64,000 nt of DNA from Mycobacterium sp. PS03-16. GTDB taxonomy: Bacteria; Actinomycetota; Actinomycetes; Mycobacteriales; Mycobacteriaceae. Position 1 is the first letter of the stretch; the number at the start of each line of letters is the position of its first letter. This document shows positions 42,599-52,851 of the stretch, in pieces. The position numbers were made by a program, and so were the translations under genes. The notes beneath the pieces were generated by a model, which worked only from the letters and a program-made list of their open reading frames with translations, searched no databases and was not told the DNA's origin. The stretch lies in NCBI RefSeq assembly GCF_004570325.1, contig NZ_SPQO01000009.1:1-64000 (forward strand). The letters are read 5' to 3'.

Positions 42599-43481
42599 GG
42601 TCGTTGGTGGCGAACGTGTCGCACTTGCTGACGTCGCCGGTCTGATAGCCGACGGTGAACCACTTCTGGCGCTGCTCGGAGGAACCGTGGGTCCACGACT
42701 CGGGATTCACCCGGCCGGTGGCGGCCTGCTGGATGCGGTCGTCACCGACCGCCGCCGCGGCCGAGAGCGCATCGGCGATGTCCCGGTCGCTCAGCGGCTC
42801 CAGGAACGGCACCCCGGTGCTCTGCTGGGTGGTGACCGCCGCGTAGTGCGCCCAGATCCCCGCGTAGCAGTCGGCCTGCAGTTCGGTGCGCACCCCGCCG
42901 CCGGTGGGCCCCTCGGGGTCCTGCTGGGCGCGGGCCAGCGACCCTTCCAGCTGCTGGACGTGGTGACCGAACTCGTGAGCGACGACGTACTCCTGGGCGA
43001 ACGGTCCGCCGCTGGCGCCGAACTGGGTGCGCAACGTGTCGAAGAAGTCGGTGTCGAAATAGGCGGTCTGGTCGCCCGGGCAGTAGAACGGGCCGACCGC
43101 GCTGGTGGCCGGTCCGCACGCGGTGTCAACGCTGCCGGTGAAGATCTCGACCTGCGGCCGGGTGTAGTCGGGCAGCAGTTGCGCCCACACCGCGTCCAGC
43201 GAGTTGCCGGTCGCCACCACGCGGCACTGCACGAACTCGTTGGCGTCGGCGCCGGTCCTGCACTGGCTCAGGTCGAAGCCGGGCGTCGAGACGTCCTCGG
43301 TGCCCAATTCGGCCTGCTGGGGCAGCACGGTGCCGGGGTCGACCCCGAGGAACAGCGCGACGATCACCACCAGCAGGCCGCCCATGCCGCCGCCGATCGC
43401 GATCCCGCGGCCGCCGCCGCGGCGCCCGCCGCTGCTCGACGTGGTGCTGGTGTCGATCTGCATGCCCTCGTTGAAGGTCAT
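42591..43481 (-). CDS. YpfJ-type neutral zinc metallopeptidase (Rv2575-like)
   Basis: Membrane-anchored putative zinc peptidase, 296 aa. A Gly/Arg-rich N-terminus precedes one transmembrane segment (about 27-45, IAIGGGMGGLLVVIVALFL). The catalytic motif HEFGHHVQ is at about residue 170, and ELQADCYAGIWAHY supplies the third ligand. The domain lies outside the cytoplasm with several Cys that could form disulfides. Positional orthologue of Rv2575. Divergent from the carboxylesterase gene. Confidence 0.9.
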   Translation of the reverse strand: MTFNEGMQIDTSTTSSSGGRRGGGRGIAIGGGMGGLLVVIVALFLGVDPGTVLPQQAELGTEDVSTPGFDLSQCRTGADANEFVQCRVVATGNSLDAVWAQLLPDYTRPQVEIFTGSVDTACGPATSAVGPFYCPGDQTAYFDTDFFDTLRTQFGASGGPFAQEYVVAHEFGHHVQQLEGSLARAQQDPEGPTGGGVRTELQADCYAGIWAHYAAVTTQQSTGVPFLEPLSDRDIADALSAAAAVGDDRIQQAATGRVNPESWTHGSSEQRQKWFTVGYQTGDVSKCDTFATNDLG

Positions 43482-43537
43482 CGCGCACTCCGTCCGCCGT
43501 CGGTCGGCGCACGGCGCCGTCGGTCAGCTACCCACAC

Positions 43538-43550
43538 TACGATTTCTTCT
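43538..43550 (+). promoter_or_regulatory. Predicted leaderless -10 before the carboxylesterase
   Basis: TACGAT (43538-43543) fits the mycobacterial TANNNT -10 and lies 7 bases before the GTG at 43551. No ribosome site is present. The -35 region is weak. Confidence 0.45.
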
Positions 43551-45050
43551 GTGTCCGTCGTCGCCGAAGCCGCCACCGTCGCGCACACGACCCTCGGGCG
43601 GCTCCGCGGCACCACCGAGGGTGGCGTGCACGTGTGGCGGGGCGTGGCTTATGCCCGCCAGCCCCTCGGCGACCTCCGGTTCGCCGCGCCGGTGGCGCCA
43701 GAGCCGTGGACGGGGGTGCGGGACGTCGTCGACCACGGCCCCATCCCGCCGCAGGGCAAGTCCTTCGTCGGCGGCGGCCGCGATGACCCGAAAATCCGCG
43801 ACGAGGCCTGCCTGACCGTCACGGTGTGGTCACCCGACGTCTCCGGTTCGCTTCCGGTGATGGTGTGGATCCCGGGCGGGGCGTTCGTCTACGGCGCCGG
43901 GCAGCTGCAGCTCTACAACGGGTCGCGGCTGGCGGCCAACGGCGAGGTCGTGGTGGTCAACGTCACCTACCGGCTCGGGGTGTTCGGCGGGCTGGACCTC
44001 AGCGACCTCGGCGACGGGTTCGACGACAACCTCGCCCTGCGCGATCAGATCGCCGCGCTGCGATGGGTGCGCGACAACATCGCCGCGTTCGGGGGCGACC
44101 CCGACCGGGTGACGGTGTTCGGCGAATCCGCCGGCGCCACCTCGGTGCTGGCGCTGCTCACCAGCCCGGCCGCCGACGGGCTGTTCGCCAGGGCCATCGC
44201 ACAGAGCCCGGCGCTGCCGCTGATCACCGACCGGGAGACCCGGGCGCAACGCGCCAGACGCTTTCTCGACCTGCTCGGCCTCGACGTCGACCAGGTCAAG
44301 GCCGCCCCGCAGCGGCTGTTGCGCCGCGCGGCCGGACAGCTGCAGCTGGAGAGCGCGGCCGAGACCCCGGCGCTGGCGTACGGCCTGACCCACGGCGTGG
44401 AGCTGCTGCCCCAGCACCCGATCGAGGCGGCGCGCGCCGGGGCGGTGCGGCAGGCGGTGCCGCTGATCGTCGGCACCAACAGTCACGAGGCGTCGATGTT
44501 CGCCTGGGGTAAACCGCCGATGCTGCCGACCACGCCGGCCGGCGTCGAATCCTGGATCGCCCGCTGCGCGCCGCAGGCCCGCGAGCGCATCCTGGGCGCC
44601 TACCCGGACTTCCCGCGCCGGCGCGCGCTGATCGCGATCGGCTCCGATGTCATGTTCGGCGGGCCGACCTGGGCGTTCGCCGATGCCTACAGCGCGCACG
44701 CCCAGACCCACGTGTACCGCTTCGACCACACCACCTGGACCCTGCGCGCGCTCGGCCTCGGCGCCACGCACGGCAGTGAGATCGTGCACATCCAGCACAG
44801 CTATGCGTCCTATCTGGGCCGCAAGATCCACCCGCTGGGCCGGCGCGTCCTGCCGTCGGTGGGACGCCGGATGCAGCGCACCTGGCTGGACTTCGCCACC
44901 CGCGGGTGGGCGCCCGGTGAGCAGTGGCGCGACGACTGGCCCCGCTACGACGCCCAGCGCCGCCGCACGCGGGTGATCCGGTCGGCCCGCGACGACTCGG
45001 TCGACGATCCGGACGCGGTGCGCCGCAGCGCCTGGAGCGGCGTGTACTAG
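43551..45050 (+). CDS. Type B carboxylesterase/para-nitrobenzyl esterase family protein
   Basis: Alpha/beta-hydrolase esterase, 499 aa. Nucleophile motif GESAGATSVLALL (Ser near residue 200), oxyanion region MVWIPGGAFVYGAG, acid in NSHEASMF and catalytic His in TWTLRALGLGATHGSE. Cleaves carboxylic esters; natural substrate unknown. The GTG at 43551 begins just before the domain (VAHTTLGRLRG) and is preceded by a plausible -10; the long upstream frame is antisense to the ypfJ-like gene. Its stop overlaps that of the convergent SRPBCC gene. Confidence 0.9.
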   Translation: MSVVAEAATVAHTTLGRLRGTTEGGVHVWRGVAYARQPLGDLRFAAPVAPEPWTGVRDVVDHGPIPPQGKSFVGGGRDDPKIRDEACLTVTVWSPDVSGSLPVMVWIPGGAFVYGAGQLQLYNGSRLAANGEVVVVNVTYRLGVFGGLDLSDLGDGFDDNLALRDQIAALRWVRDNIAAFGGDPDRVTVFGESAGATSVLALLTSPAADGLFARAIAQSPALPLITDRETRAQRARRFLDLLGLDVDQVKAAPQRLLRRAAGQLQLESAAETPALAYGLTHGVELLPQHPIEAARAGAVRQAVPLIVGTNSHEASMFAWGKPPMLPTTPAGVESWIARCAPQARERILGAYPDFPRRRALIAIGSDVMFGGPTWAFADAYSAHAQTHVYRFDHTTWTLRALGLGATHGSEIVHIQHSYASYLGRKIHPLGRRVLPSVGRRMQRTWLDFATRGWAPGEQWRDDWPRYDAQRRRTRVIRSARDDSVDDPDAVRRSAWSGVY

Positions 45051-45553
45051 CCGGTGACGGGGTACCGCTCGTCGGTGTAGCGGCGCAGGTTGTGCAGGAA
45101 GCCCTGAAAAGTGCGGGCCATCAGCGGCCGCCCGAGGGACATGCCCAGCCGCGCCGGGAGGCCGCGCGGTTTCATCGCCATCACCCAGGTCAGGTGACAA
45201 CCCTGCGGCGTGGGCTTCACCCGGTAGTCCTCGGCGAACGCGGCGATGCTGTTCGTCGACGCCTGGTTGAACCGGAACGCCATGTGGCTGAACGGCTCCC
45301 AGGCGAGAAATTCTTCGTCGCCGACGATGCCCCCGCGCATGTGGACGGTGCGGGTGGTGCCGATGCCGCGCGGTTCGGCGCTGGTCCAGTTCACCTTGGT
45401 GATGGCCGTCGCCCAGTGCGGCCACGATTCGGCGTCGGCGAGCACCTCGAAGAGTTGTTCGGGCGTGATCGCGAGGTCGACCGTGCTGACGAACCGGTAC
45501 GGCGCGGAGTCGACGAACGACAGGTCGACGCGTTCGCAGGCGTGCATGGCCAT
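45047..45553 (-). CDS. SRPBCC-family protein (Rv2574-like)
   Basis: START-like (Bet v1 fold) hydrophobic-ligand protein, 168 aa. Pattern: [31 protein letters not shown] at the N-terminus and a C-terminal amphipathic helix ([24 protein letters not shown]). ATG at 45553 gives the size of the M. tuberculosis orthologue; the longer frame starting at 45589 has no support. Ligand unknown. Same strand as the ketopantoate-reductase-like gene upstream with a 19-bp gap. Confidence 0.82.
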   Translation of the reverse strand: MAMHACERVDLSFVDSAPYRFVSTVDLAITPEQLFEVLADAESWPHWATAITKVNWTSAEPRGIGTTRTVHMRGGIVGDEEFLAWEPFSHMAFRFNQASTNSIAAFAEDYRVKPTPQGCHLTWVMAMKPRGLPARLGMSLGRPLMARTFQGFLHNLRRYTDERYPVTG

Positions 45554-45572
45554 ACAGGGTAGAGCACGGTGT

Positions 45573-46484
45573 CTACCCGGGGCCGTCACCCGCGGCGGCC
45601 AGCAGCGGCACGACGATGTCGCTGATCGGCGTGGCGACGCCGTACCGGGCGCCCTTGCGGGCGATCACGCCGTTGCGGATGTCCCACTCCAGCGCACGGT
45701 GGGCTTCCCGGTCGGTGAGCATCGAGGTGGTGATGTCGGCCGGTCCGGCGGCCAGCATGCCGACGATGTCGTCGATCACCGAGTCGGGCAGGGTGGCACC
45801 GTCGGCCCGCGCGACGGCCAGGCATTCGGCCAGATAGCGGCGGCTGAGCGCGGCGACGTCGTCGCGGCGGAACATCCCGGCCCGCCGCCCGGTGAGCACC
45901 ATCAGCCCGACCACCGCGTTGACCAGCAGCTTGTGCCAGGCGGCGGAGGGGAAGTCCGGGTCGAGGTCGACGCGCAGCCGGTCGGTGCCCAGCACGTCGG
46001 CCAGCCGGGCGGCCGCCGCGGTGTCGGGCAGCACCAGCCGCGCGTCGGTGCGCACCCGCACCCAGCCCCGGGGATCGGTCTCGGCGGACACCCACACCGC
46101 GGCGGGCACCACCGTCGCGTCCGGGCAGTACCGACCCACCCGCTCGACCTGCTCGACCCCGTTCTGCAGTGCGCACACCACGGTGCGGTCGTCGCACAGC
46201 CGGGCCAGCCACCCCGCCGCGGCCTCGTTCTGGGTGTCCTTCACCGCCAGCAGCACGACGTCGACCGGGCCATCGGCCGCGTCCGGGTCGGTGCGCACCG
46301 GCCCGGGCACGACGATCGGGTCGCGGTCCTCGGGGCGCACGTCGAGGGAGGCGCGCGCGGTGCGCCCGTACAGCGCGACCGGCCGGCCGGCCTCGTGGAT
46401 CAGCGCGGCGATCGTGGCGCCCACGGCGCCGGGTCCGATGAGCGCGATGCGCGGGGCGTTTCCAGTGACGGACGTGGGCTGCAC
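45573..46484 (-). CDS. Ketopantoate reductase PanE/ApbA-like family protein (Rv2573-like)
   Basis: NADP-binding 6-phosphogluconate-dehydrogenase-fold reductase, 303 aa. [25 protein letters not shown] is the Rossmann site, KDTQ and NGVEQ follow, and [22 protein letters not shown] contains the conserved Lys and Asn. By family it would reduce 2-dehydropantoate to pantoate (coenzyme A synthesis), but paralogues with other 2-keto acid substrates are common. GTG at 46484 is chosen; TTG at 46493 is possible. Divergent from aspS with a 75-bp gap. Confidence 0.88.
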   Translation of the reverse strand: MQPTSVTGNAPRIALIGPGAVGATIAALIHEAGRPVALYGRTARASLDVRPEDRDPIVVPGPVRTDPDAADGPVDVVLLAVKDTQNEAAAGWLARLCDDRTVVCALQNGVEQVERVGRYCPDATVVPAAVWVSAETDPRGWVRVRTDARLVLPDTAAAARLADVLGTDRLRVDLDPDFPSAAWHKLLVNAVVGLMVLTGRRAGMFRRDDVAALSRRYLAECLAVARADGATLPDSVIDDIVGMLAAGPADITTSMLTDREAHRALEWDIRNGVIARKGARYGVATPISDIVVPLLAAAGDGPG

Positions 46485-46559
46485 CGTCGCCAAGGTACCG
46501 GCGCGACGGCCCCCACTACACTGGCCCGTTGTTCCCGTAAGGCTATTCCAGGAGATTGT

Positions 46560-48335
46560 GTGCTGCGCAGTCATGCCGCCGGTTCGCTGCGGCCCGCCGA
46601 CGCCGGTCAGAAGGTGACGCTGGCCGGGTGGGTGGCCCGTCGCCGCGACCACGGTGGCGTCATCTTCATCGATCTGCGCGACGCATCCGGGGTCTCCCAG
46701 GTGGTGTTCCGTGAAGGCGGGGTGCTCGAGGCCGCGCACCGGTTGCGCGCCGAATTCTGCGTCGCCGTCGAAGGTGTCGTCGAGATCCGGCCCGAGGGCA
46801 ACGAGAACGCCGAGATCCCGACCGGCGGCATCGAGGTGAACGCCACCTCGCTGACGGTGCTCGGCGAGAGCGCCCCGCTGCCGTTCCAGCTGGACGACGA
46901 GGCCGGCGAGGAGGCCCGACTCAAGTACCGCTACCTCGACCTGCGGCGCGAGGGCCCGGGTAACGCGCTGCGGCTTCGGTCCAAGGTCAATGCCGCCGCC
47001 CGTGAGGTGCTGGCCCGGCACGACTTCGTCGAGATCGAGACCCCGACGATGACGCGCTCCACCCCGGAGGGCGCCCGCGACTTCCTGGTGCCCGCGCGTC
47101 TGCAGCCCGGCTCGTTCTACGCGCTGCCGCAGAGCCCGCAGCTGTTCAAACAGCTGCTCATGGTGGCGGGCATGGAGCGGTACTACCAGATCGCCCGCTG
47201 CTACCGCGACGAGGACTTCCGCGCCGACCGTCAGCCCGAGTTCACCCAGCTCGACATGGAGATGAGCTTCGTCGACGCCGACGACGTGATCGCGGTCTCC
47301 GAGGAGATCCTCACCGCGCTGTGGGCGCTGATCGGCTACGACCTGCCGACGCCGCTGCCGCGGATCACCTACGCCGAGGCGATGCGCCGGTTCGGCTCCG
47401 ACAAACCCGATCTGCGGTTCGGTCTCGAGCTGGTCGAGTGCAAGGACTTCTTCGCCGACACGACGTTCCGGGTGTTCCAGGCGCCCTACGTGGGTGCCGT
47501 GGTGATGCCCGGCGGCGCGTCACAGCCCCGCCGCACGCTCGACGGCTGGCAGGAGTGGGCCAAACAGCGCGGTGCGAAGGGTCTGGCCTACGTGCTGGTC
47601 GCCGACGACGGCACGTTGGGCGGTCCGGTGGCCAAGAACCTCACCGACGCTGAACGCTCTGGTCTGGCCGCGCACGTCGGCGCGAACCCCGGGGACTGCA
47701 TCTTCTTCGCCGCGGGGCCGGCGAAGTCGTCGCGGGCCCTGCTCGGTGCCGCGCGCATCGAGATCGCCAAACGCCTCGACATGATCGATCCGAACGCGTG
47801 GGCGCTCACCTGGGTGGTCGACTGGCCGCTGTTCGAGATGGCCGAGGAGGCGACCGCCGCCGGTGACGTCGCGGTCGGCTCCGGTGCCTGGACCGCCGTG
47901 CATCACGCGTTCACCGCGCCACAGCCGGGGTCTCAGGACACGTTCGACACCGACCCGGGCAGCGCGCTCGCCGACGCCTACGACATCGTCTGCAACGGCA
48001 ACGAGATCGGCGGCGGCTCGATCCGTATCCACCGCCGCGACATCCAGGAGCGGGTGTTCGCGATGATGGGCATCGAGCATGACGAAGCCCAGGAGAAGTT
48101 CGGATTCCTATTGGACGCGTTCACGTTCGGCGCCCCGCCGCACGGCGGTATCGCGTTCGGTTGGGACCGCATCACCGCGCTGCTGGCCGGGATGGATTCG
48201 ATCCGCGAGGTGATCGCGTTTCCGAAGTCCGGCGGCGGCGCGGACCCGCTGACCGGTGCGCCCGCGCCGATCACCCCGCAGCAGCGCCGCGAATCCGGGA
48301 TCGACGCCAAACCCAAGAAGGACCCGGACGCCTAA
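46560..48335 (+). CDS. aspS: Aspartate--tRNA ligase, probably non-discriminating
   Basis: Class II aminoacyl-tRNA synthetase, 591 aa. N-terminal OB-fold anticodon domain, motif 1 around [23 protein letters not shown], motif 2 [18 protein letters not shown], bacterial GAD insertion, motif 3 [15 protein letters not shown]. His31 in RRRDHGG is the residue associated with non-discriminating AspRS, which charges both tRNA-Asp and tRNA-Asn and requires GatCAB for Asn-tRNA formation. GTG at 46560 follows AGGAGA. Stop overlaps that of the convergent flavoenzyme gene. Confidence 0.96.
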   Translation: MLRSHAAGSLRPADAGQKVTLAGWVARRRDHGGVIFIDLRDASGVSQVVFREGGVLEAAHRLRAEFCVAVEGVVEIRPEGNENAEIPTGGIEVNATSLTVLGESAPLPFQLDDEAGEEARLKYRYLDLRREGPGNALRLRSKVNAAAREVLARHDFVEIETPTMTRSTPEGARDFLVPARLQPGSFYALPQSPQLFKQLLMVAGMERYYQIARCYRDEDFRADRQPEFTQLDMEMSFVDADDVIAVSEEILTALWALIGYDLPTPLPRITYAEAMRRFGSDKPDLRFGLELVECKDFFADTTFRVFQAPYVGAVVMPGGASQPRRTLDGWQEWAKQRGAKGLAYVLVADDGTLGGPVAKNLTDAERSGLAAHVGANPGDCIFFAAGPAKSSRALLGAARIEIAKRLDMIDPNAWALTWVVDWPLFEMAEEATAAGDVAVGSGAWTAVHHAFTAPQPGSQDTFDTDPGSALADAYDIVCNGNEIGGGSIRIHRRDIQERVFAMMGIEHDEAQEKFGFLLDAFTFGAPPHGGIAFGWDRITALLAGMDSIREVIAFPKSGGGADPLTGAPAPITPQQRRESGIDAKPKKDPDA

Positions 48336-48940
48336 CCCCGGGGCCGCGTCGTCCGCTCGGAGAACAGCGAGGGCGTCTCGATCCGTGCGGCATCGACCTG
48401 CGCCGGGCTCACCGTCCTGGTGTGCGCCGACCGTGGCATAGCGACGGCCGGTGACGGCGTGCCCCGGGTCACCGGCTCGCCCCGTAGCGGCGCACCGATG
48501 TCGCGGATCTCGCGTCGAGGGTCCCTGGTCCAGTCGATCTGGTTGCCGAATTCATTCCACGAACTGTGTTCGACCTTCGGTGGCTCCAGGGGTCCGGACT
48601 GGGCGGACTTGTCGGCGGCGGAGAATCTCCCGACCCACTCATCGGGCTCCGTACGACGGCGCCCGCCGGTCGCAGGTGTCTGCGCGTCCATGGTCTCGGC
48701 CGGCGGCTGCGGCGGAGACCCCGGCGACGGAAGCACGCCGGCGGTCTGTTCGAGATACTGCCGCCACGCCTGCAGATAACCGAACAGCTGCTGGGTGTAG
48801 TCGGCCGGGGACGGCGGCGCAGGCGCTCCGGCCATCAGCGGCAGGCCGGACGCCATGGTGGTCCACTGTTCGAGGAACTGGCGCCATGCCGTGAGCGTGG
48901 CGAGCACCTGCTGATCGATGCCGGTCGGCGGAGTGGTCAT
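48332..48940 (-). other. Possible internal translation start giving a separate 202-aa C-terminal protein
   Basis: Inside the flavoenzyme frame, GGAAGGAG ends 5 bases before an ATG at 48940 (codon 752), exactly where the enzyme domain changes to the disordered extension. This ribosome site is better than that of most genes here. The product would contain the two WRQ(F/Y)LEQ helices and the Pro-rich tail. Two explanations: an internal second product, or originally separate genes fused by loss of a stop. Confidence 0.45.
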
Positions 48941-51193
48941 CGTGACTCCTTCCCGAGGAGGATGCGGCGCGGGCGCGCCGGTGGGGACGTCCAGCGGATG
49001 CGGCAGCGACTGCCGGTAGAGACGGGTGTCGAGGACGCGCAGCAGGCGGGTCTCGGCCGGCTCACGGTTCTCGATGTCGAAGATGTAGCAGTAGTCCCCG
49101 GCCGGCGTCGGCATCCGCACCGGGCTCGAGTGCCCCTGATCCAGGAAGCCGTAGGGGAACCGCCAGTGCAGCGACGTGTCGTCCCGGCGGTCGAGGCCGT
49201 CGGTCTGCACCCAGAGGTAGTGGTCGAGGATCGCGTTGACGGCGTGGCGGCCCGACTCGCATGCGGCCTCCATCGACGTCATGCGGGTGAACGTCTTGGT
49301 CCACGTGCCGGCGAACACCACCGAGTTGTGGTGGACCTGGTATCCGCCGTGACCGGCCTGCCAGACGTCGCGTCGCACGAGGTCGTCTCGCCATTGTTCG
49401 TCCGAGGGCCGCGGCACCGGGGACGTACCGTGCGGGTTCCACGGATTGCCGCCCGGGCGGTTCGGCCAGTCCCCGACGATCGGCACGAGATAGGGGGTCT
49501 GGTTGCGGACGGGGCGGCCGGTGCCCTGACCTTCGCCGTCGGCCATCACCAGGCCTCGGTCGAGCGCGTACCACGCCGGCCAGGGCAGCACTGTTTCCGG
49601 CGTCCGATCCGTGCCCTGGGTCAGCGCCGCCGCGATCTGGCGCCACACCTCCGTGGCGATCTCGTCGGGCGTGCAGTCCCGGGCGGTCTTGCCGCGGCCG
49701 TCCTCGTCCATCAGAACCGTTGACGGCGTGTTGAAGTCGCCGATGTCGACCGACAACACCGAGATATGGCCGTCGCGTCCCAGATTCGGCCGCTGCTCCC
49801 ACAGCCCGTGCTGGTTGATCGACGACAGCGCCCATTCGCTGCCCGAGTAGTACATGTGTCCGCGCAGGAGCTGGAATTCGGTGTCGAAGAAGTACTGGAT
49901 GCCTGCCAGCGTCTGAAACCGGTCCCACGGCACCCGGCCCATCTGGTCCATCCGGTAGGGGTCGCGCCGGGCGCCGGAGCGGGTGTCGGCGGGTTGCAGC
50001 GGCCCGGCCTCCGGTGGCACGGAGGTGGTGAACCCGTCGAGGCCGGCGATGGTCCCTCCGGCGCCTGCCGCTCGCAGTGCCGTCGTGATCTTCTCGGCCG
50101 CAGGAGCATCGACGGCGACCACGGTGTAGTCCGGGGTGATCCGCGTTCCGTCGGCCAGCGTGACCTGGACGCGCGGCCGGCGGTGCGGCGGGGTGGCCGG
50201 GTGCGCGGGGGCGGGTTCGAGGCGCTCGGCGGACCCGCGGACGAAGCGGACGCCGAGCGCGACGAGGTGGCGGTACCAGTGATCGAGCCACGCTTCGGTG
50301 GTCGGCCCGTTGAGCACGCCGTCGGCCTTGTTGTCGCGCCGCTCCATCGTCAGCTGAAGTTGCAGATATGTGGTGAGGTTGGTCTGCGCGTCGCCCCACT
50401 GCGGGTCGAATGCGGCCAGCACCCGGGGCATTTCGCGCAGGTAGCGGTCGAACGCGGGGGAGTAGGCGAACCGGGTGGGGCCGTTCGCCCGGTCGCGCCC
50501 GACGAAGAAGTCATAAGCCGACATCTGCTGCAGTTCGGTGGCGCGCCGCAGCGGGCTGGTCACCAGGAACCGCAGCAGCCTGCTCACGAACATCGCCACA
50601 TCGCCTGCGGTGACCCCGACGTCGCCGAGTTGCCGTACGACGCTCGCGAATTCGGCTGGGCTGCGCGGCGCCTCACGCGGGAACACCAGCGACGGCTTGC
50701 CCTCCACCGTCATGCCCTGGGTGATCACCCGTCGCACGTTGTCCATGACGGTCCGCGAGGTCGGCAGCCACCGGAACTCCCCGCCCGGACGGTCGAGGCG
50801 TTCGAAGATGGGGATGCGCTGGAACAGGTCCCAGATGTGTAGGTAGTAGGCGGGGAAGAAGCGGAAGCCGTGCTCACCGGCGACTGCGCGCCCGGGCGGA
50901 CGGGGGTTGCCGCGCCGGCCCGGGAAAGGCCGCAGTTCGGCTTCGCTGCCGTCCCGACTGCCCACCGTGGAGTACTGCGAGGCCGCCAAGCCGCCCAGCT
51001 TCACCGGCGGGAAGCACTGCGCCGGTTCGTCACCCAGTCCGGCCCGCTCGTCGGCGTGTGGCTCGTACACGGTGACCTCGAAGCCACGCTCGGCCAGCTC
51101 GTGTGCCGCGGTGAGACCCGCGATACCCGCGCCCAGGATTGCGACCGTGGGGCGGCGCGCGCACGATGCGGGCGTGGCGATGTGCGCGTTCAT
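48332..51193 (-). CDS. Flavin amine-oxidase/desaturase-like enzyme with long disordered C-terminal extension
   Basis: FAD-dependent oxidoreductase, 953 aa. FAD site [26 protein letters not shown] at residues 19-44 and [23 protein letters not shown] near residue 110 match the hydroxysqualene-dehydroxylase/phytoene-desaturase-like branch. The enzyme domain ends near residue 740. The last 200 residues are Pro-rich with two helical repeats, TAWRQFLEQ (768-776) and QAWRQYLEQ (808-816), and an RxIETPSLF-type tail. An in-frame ATG at 48940 with its own ribosome site may give a separate C-terminal product. The ATG start overlaps the SCP2-like stop. Last gene of a prenyl/shell cluster; probably oxidises an isoprenoid, with the tail as a candidate docking region. 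Confidence 0.82.
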   Translation of the reverse strand: MNAHIATPASCARRPTVAILGAGIAGLTAAHELAERGFEVTVYEPHADERAGLGDEPAQCFPPVKLGGLAASQYSTVGSRDGSEAELRPFPGRRGNPRPPGRAVAGEHGFRFFPAYYLHIWDLFQRIPIFERLDRPGGEFRWLPTSRTVMDNVRRVITQGMTVEGKPSLVFPREAPRSPAEFASVVRQLGDVGVTAGDVAMFVSRLLRFLVTSPLRRATELQQMSAYDFFVGRDRANGPTRFAYSPAFDRYLREMPRVLAAFDPQWGDAQTNLTTYLQLQLTMERRDNKADGVLNGPTTEAWLDHWYRHLVALGVRFVRGSAERLEPAPAHPATPPHRRPRVQVTLADGTRITPDYTVVAVDAPAAEKITTALRAAGAGGTIAGLDGFTTSVPPEAGPLQPADTRSGARRDPYRMDQMGRVPWDRFQTLAGIQYFFDTEFQLLRGHMYYSGSEWALSSINQHGLWEQRPNLGRDGHISVLSVDIGDFNTPSTVLMDEDGRGKTARDCTPDEIATEVWRQIAAALTQGTDRTPETVLPWPAWYALDRGLVMADGEGQGTGRPVRNQTPYLVPIVGDWPNRPGGNPWNPHGTSPVPRPSDEQWRDDLVRRDVWQAGHGGYQVHHNSVVFAGTWTKTFTRMTSMEAACESGRHAVNAILDHYLWVQTDGLDRRDDTSLHWRFPYGFLDQGHSSPVRMPTPAGDYCYIFDIENREPAETRLLRVLDTRLYRQSLPHPLDVPTGAPAPHPPREGVTMTTPPTGIDQQVLATLTAWRQFLEQWTTMASGLPLMAGAPAPPSPADYTQQLFGYLQAWRQYLEQTAGVLPSPGSPPQPPAETMDAQTPATGGRRRTEPDEWVGRFSAADKSAQSGPLEPPKVEHSSWNEFGNQIDWTRDPRREIRDIGAPLRGEPVTRGTPSPAVAMPRSAHTRTVSPAQVDAARIETPSLFSERTTRPRG

Positions 51194-51594
51194 GACGCAC
51201 CCACTCGCAGGGCGGTCAGGAGCCCGGGCTGGGACGGCGCGCGGACTGCGGCGTGGACGTATGCGAGCAGCGTGTCGTGGGCGCGCAGGATGTCGTCGAG
51301 TGCGCCCCGCACCTCCACCATCCCCGACTCGACGGCGTCCTCGAGTCCGACCGCGGCGTCGAGCACGGCGAGCACCGCGTCCCGCGAGGCGCTGATCCAC
51401 GCCTTGGGTGCCGCCGGGGCGCTGTCGCAGACCTCGATGCGCTCGCCACCGCGCAGGCCGAAGTGTTCGCCGTCGACGTCGAGGGCGACCACCAGCGGGC
51501 CGAGCGCGTCGAGGACCAGGAGGTAGCTGTCGGGCACCTCCTCGGCGAGGTGGGCGACCGAACGTCGCAGCAACGACGAGACCCTCTCAGCCAT
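51190..51594 (-). CDS. SCP2-like sterol/lipid-binding domain protein (tentative)
   Basis: A 134-aa protein with an N-terminal helix (ERVSSLLRRSVAHLAEEVPDS), two strands (YLLVLDALGPLVVALDVDGEHFGLRGG) and a C-terminal helical half (ISASRDAVLAVLDAAVGLEDAVESGMVEVRGALDDIL). The strand-helix order and the use of a short domain with a VxG turn resemble SCP2-type lipid carriers that accompany sterol and isoprenoid enzymes. The match is by pattern only. ATG at 51594 overlaps the CrtC-like stop by 8 bp and its own stop overlaps the flavoenzyme ATG. Confidence 0.6.
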   Translation of the reverse strand: MAERVSSLLRRSVAHLAEEVPDSYLLVLDALGPLVVALDVDGEHFGLRGGERIEVCDSAPAAPKAWISASRDAVLAVLDAAVGLEDAVESGMVEVRGALDDILRAHDTLLAYVHAAVRAPSQPGLLTALRVGAS

Positions 51595-52597
51595 GGAGGA
51601 ACTCGAATACTGCGGTGCCGACGACGTCGAGGTCGCGGCCGCCCACCCTACCCCGGACGTGCGCGGTGCCGCCCGCCTCGCACAGCACCACCGACCGGTC
51701 GAGGTGGGCCTCACTCGGCTGGGCCAGGCGGACGTAGGACTGGGCACGGAATTCGGCGTGCACGGTGTCGCCGGCACGTTCGGCGCTGACCCGGATCCGC
51801 TCGGGTACCCCGGGTGTCCGGCCGTTGAGCACCAACCGCATCGGCGCGGGCAGCGTGCAGTCCGCCGGGCGGCCGAGCGGCCCGTCGATATGGGTCTGCA
51901 CGGCGGCGTGCCGGAAGATCGCGGCCGGTTCGTCACGGTGCCACACGTAGAGCGCCTGCGACAGGGTCCGCAACCGTCGCCGGTCGGTCATCTGCAGGAA
52001 CACCAGCGACCACGGGTCGTCCGCGGTGGTCGGCAGGATGGTGCCCCACGTCCAGCCGAAGTCGTCGCCCCACCGGAACCGGCCCCAGTTGTGGTCGTGG
52101 TAGGCCACGGCATCGGCGATCCGGTGCTCCCGGCCCGCGATGCGCAGCCGGCCGTCGGCCCGCAGCCGCGGCACGAACAGCCAGCACATCCGCCCGTCGT
52201 CGCCCACCGGCTGATTGTTGACCACGAAAGGTCTACTGCCCGAGGTGCAGTGGATCTGACCGCTGATCTGGTGGGTGGGCAGATCGACGACGATGTCGTA
52301 CCCATCGGGCCGCACGGTGATCCGGTTGCCGCCGACGGCCAGTTCGGACAGGTCGGCCGATACGGTGACGTCGGTGTGCTCGAACCGCTCGACAGCGCCG
52401 GTCCACGTCCGGTGGTGGACGACGACGATCACCCGTGGGATGAGGCCGCGGCCGTCGTGGGTGAGGCTGAGATTGACCAGAATACGGACGTCGGGTGCGT
52501 GGACGACGAAGTGCTGCCATTCCTTGAAGTCGACGGGGTCGGCGGCGGACAGCAGTGGCGCGCGGACGAAGTCGCTGCTGGACAGGGCCGCAGTCAC
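51587..52597 (-). CDS. CrtC/AttH-like lipocalin-fold protein (hydroxyneurosporene synthase family)
   Basis: A 336-aa protein resembling the CrtC/AttH family, two lipocalin-like barrels. The characteristic motif AVAYHDHNWGRFRWGDDFGWTWG is near residue 165, and SLVFLQMTDRRRLRTLSQ and strand-rich halves flank it. CrtC members add water across a terminal isoprenoid double bond; other members act on terpenoid or polyketide products. GTG at 52597 is preferred because it overlaps the upstream TGA as GTGA; a GTG nine bases earlier is the alternative. Sits between two small orphan genes and an SCP2-like gene in the prenyl cluster. Confidence 0.75.
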   Translation of the reverse strand: MTAALSSSDFVRAPLLSAADPVDFKEWQHFVVHAPDVRILVNLSLTHDGRGLIPRVIVVVHHRTWTGAVERFEHTDVTVSADLSELAVGGNRITVRPDGYDIVVDLPTHQISGQIHCTSGSRPFVVNNQPVGDDGRMCWLFVPRLRADGRLRIAGREHRIADAVAYHDHNWGRFRWGDDFGWTWGTILPTTADDPWSLVFLQMTDRRRLRTLSQALYVWHRDEPAAIFRHAAVQTHIDGPLGRPADCTLPAPMRLVLNGRTPGVPERIRVSAERAGDTVHAEFRAQSYVRLAQPSEAHLDRSVVLCEAGGTAHVRGRVGGRDLDVVGTAVFEFLHG

Positions 52598-52851
52598 CGC
52601 AACCACCGCGTGCCGGTCGTCGGCGTCACCGGAGCGCTCGGCGGTGGGGGCGCCAGCCGTTCGATCGCCGCCCCGAGGCTGGCCAGGCCGAGGAGCAGAT
52701 CGACGACGTCGTCGGCGGGGCCTGCGGTGTGGGTGCGGGGTGCGTGCTCAGCGAGGTCGCGGACGATGTGCCCGATCCCGGCCAGACCGGTGAGATAGGC
52801 GATGAAGGCGCTCTGCTCGGCGAGCGCATTGCGGGGGTCCAGGAGCGTCAC
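52594..52851 (-). CDS. Orphan small protein, 85 aa
   Basis: A short, mostly helical protein. The first helix is hydrophobic (ALAEQSAFIAYLTGLAGIGHIVRDLAEH), the second likewise (ADDVVDLLLGLASLGAAIERLA), and the C-terminus is Pro/Thr-rich. No family recognised. GTG at 52851 overlaps the upstream stop as GTGA and its own stop overlaps the CrtC-like start, so its reality is supported by coupling on both sides. It could be an adaptor or membrane/lipid-associating partner; that is inference. Confidence 0.65.
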   Translation of the reverse strand: MTLLDPRNALAEQSAFIAYLTGLAGIGHIVRDLAEHAPRTHTAGPADDVVDLLLGLASLGAAIERLAPPPPSAPVTPTTGTRWLR

